In this document: positions 63,210 through 64,000 of the stretch, piece by piece | How positions within the stretch are numbered: position 1 is the first letter of the stretch | How the letters are laid out: every line of letters starts with the position of its first letter | Source of the DNA: Saprospiraceae bacterium | Lineage (GTDB): Bacteria; Bacteroidota; Bacteroidia; Chitinophagales; Saprospiraceae | Assembly (NCBI GenBank): GCA_020629715.1 | Contig: JAHDCU010000002.1 | Span: 124,001-188,000 of the forward strand | Reading direction: 5' to 3' | Length of the DNA stretch: 64,000 bases | Made by a program: the position numbers and the translations under genes | Notes under the pieces: generated by a model | What the model was told of the DNA's origin: nothing | The model's input: the letters and a program-made list of their open reading frames with translations, nothing else | The model's database searches: none

Positions 63210-63297
63210 GCTCATGTATTGAGTCAAAAGATGAATTATTTTTCAAATATGAATGAAATATCTCATATAAATAAGCATGAATGCCAAATGCTACAAA

Positions 63298-63305
63298 TAT
63301 CTTTG
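63298..63305 (+). promoter_or_regulatory. -7 element before the aminotransferase
   Basis: TATCTTTG fits TAnnTTTG, 27 bases before the ATG at 63333. Confidence 0.4.
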
Positions 63306-63332
63306 TCGCAACATTTTAAATACTTAAAGTCT

Positions 63333-64000
63333 ATGCAAGATTTAGCTCAAAATATCCTCTCAGAAAAGATAAAATCACTTTCAGAGTCAGCAACTTTAAA
63401 AATGGCGCAAAAGGCACGTGATCTTAGATCTCATGGACATGATGTTATAAGCCTAAGTTTAGGAGAACCAGACTTTGATACTCCTGCTCACATAAAAGAA
63501 GCTGCTAAAAAAGCGCTAGATGATGGGCATACCAAATATACCCCCGTAGCTGGCCTTGCTGTCTTGAGGGAAGCTATAGTTACCAAATTTAAACGAGATA
63601 ATGATTTAGATTTTGACATCAATCAAATAGTCGTATCCAATGGTGCCAAGCAGAGCATTGCCAATATATGTGATGCTATACTCAATCCTGGTGATGAAGT
63701 CATCATCTTTACGCCATATTGGGTGTCTTATTTCGATATCGTAAGTTTAGCAGGAGGTGTCCCTGTAAATCTTGCCGCTACTATTGATAATGATTTTAAA
63801 GTAACTCCAGATCAGGTTAGAGCAGCAATTACAGATAAGACAAAAGCTATTTTATTCTCTTCTCCCTGTAATCCGACAGGATCGGTTTATCTTAAAGAGG
63901 AATTGGAAGCTATTGCAAAAGTGCTTGAAAATTATCCAAATATCATTGTGATCAGTGATGAAATATATGAATACATCAACTTTACTGGAAAGCATTTTAG
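63333..64000 (+). CDS. Class I pyridoxal-phosphate aminotransferase, cut by window edge
   Basis: The visible N-terminal 222 residues belong to a fold-type I aminotransferase of the aspartate aminotransferase group. SLSLGEPDFDTPAHIKEAAKKAL, KYTPVAGLAVLREAI, VVSNGAKQSIANICDAILNPGDEVI, FSSPCNPTGSVY and VISDEIYEYI are typical. The catalytic Lys lies beyond the right edge. The neighbouring asparaginase-like gene would supply aspartate if active. Confidence 0.9.
   Translation, partial: MQDLAQNILSEKIKSLSESATLKMAQKARDLRSHGHDVISLSLGEPDFDTPAHIKEAAKKALDDGHTKYTPVAGLAVLREAIVTKFKRDNDLDFDINQIVVSNGAKQSIANICDAILNPGDEVIIFTPYWVSYFDIVSLAGGVPVNLAATIDNDFKVTPDQVRAAITDKTKAILFSSPCNPTGSVYLKEELEAIAKVLENYPNIIVISDEIYEYINFTGKHF

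Noticed and set aside
1-64000. tRNA or rRNA genes, CRISPR arrays, insertion sequences, prophage
   Set aside because: No cloverleaf-type segment, spaced direct repeats, transposase, integrase or phage structural gene was noticed on either strand by eye.

Overview
The window is a compact, AT-rich (roughly 35-40% GC) chromosomal segment of a Bacteroidota bacterium, probably of the Saprospiria/Saprospiraceae type. This rests on the gene families present: a type IX secretion sorting domain, DUF5686, DUF6089 and PorT-like outer-membrane barrels, LytS/LytTR regulators and a DUF1501/DUF1800 pair. Other support comes from the near absence of Shine-Dalgarno sequences, -7 elements of the Bacteroidota form TAnnTTTG, and a dockerin-like block that I recall from Saprospiraceae secreted proteins. 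No rRNA, tRNA, CRISPR array, insertion sequence or prophage was seen. About 55 protein genes fill almost all of the window and no gap between genes exceeds 300 bases.

Layout. 1-9.8 kb: a truncated DUF1501 gene with its DUF1800 partner, a sugar-nucleotidyltransferase, surface and barrel proteins, a sterol-desaturase/rhodanese pair, and an FAD oxidoreductase. 9.8-20.3 kb: a SpoU methyltransferase, a DUF4412 protein, an engB-acyltransferase-exonuclease run, the SMC ATPase and a MATE exporter. 20.4-29.8 kb: an S9 peptidase lipoprotein, a glycosyltransferase with RecQ, a DUF6089 barrel, a subtilase, and recF with a DUF721 gene. 29.9-35.1 kb: pdhA, a TPR membrane protein, ribH, a metallo-hydrolase, a YjbR protein and a dihaem peroxidase lipoprotein. 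35.2-45.4 kb: a HU-like/SPOR division-type protein, hemL with a two-component pair, a fabD-yqgE-ABC-F run, folE and a LytS/LytTR pair. 45.6-54.4 kb: a T9SS-sorted adhesin-like protein, an unrecognised conserved protein, a DUF5686 outer-membrane protein, DUF2461 and dihydroorotase. 54.5-64 kb: a 5-oxoproline gene cluster, purK and purE, an OmpA protein with thrombospondin-type-3 repeats, a single-domain asparaginase and a truncated aminotransferase.

The most interesting stretch is 54.5-59.05 kb. Here pxpA, pxpB and pxpC (ATP-dependent 5-oxoprolinase) follow an Nramp-fold transporter and a lipid-anchored DUF2891 protein in one tightly overlapping operon. The transporter has lost the metal-site residues of canonical Nramp (DPGN reads GPGT, MPHN reads VPYN). 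This suggests an uptake-and-cleavage route for 5-oxoproline or a pyroglutamyl compound, with DUF2891 as an undescribed extracytoplasmic partner. A second unexplained signal is a 98-base, 14-unit array with exact 7-base phase that fills most of the purK-purE gap. Several -7 promoter elements (hemL, purK, smc) end only 4-5 bases before the start codon, which predicts leaderless or nearly leaderless transcripts. Two pairs of divergent genes also have start codons that overlap or interlock.
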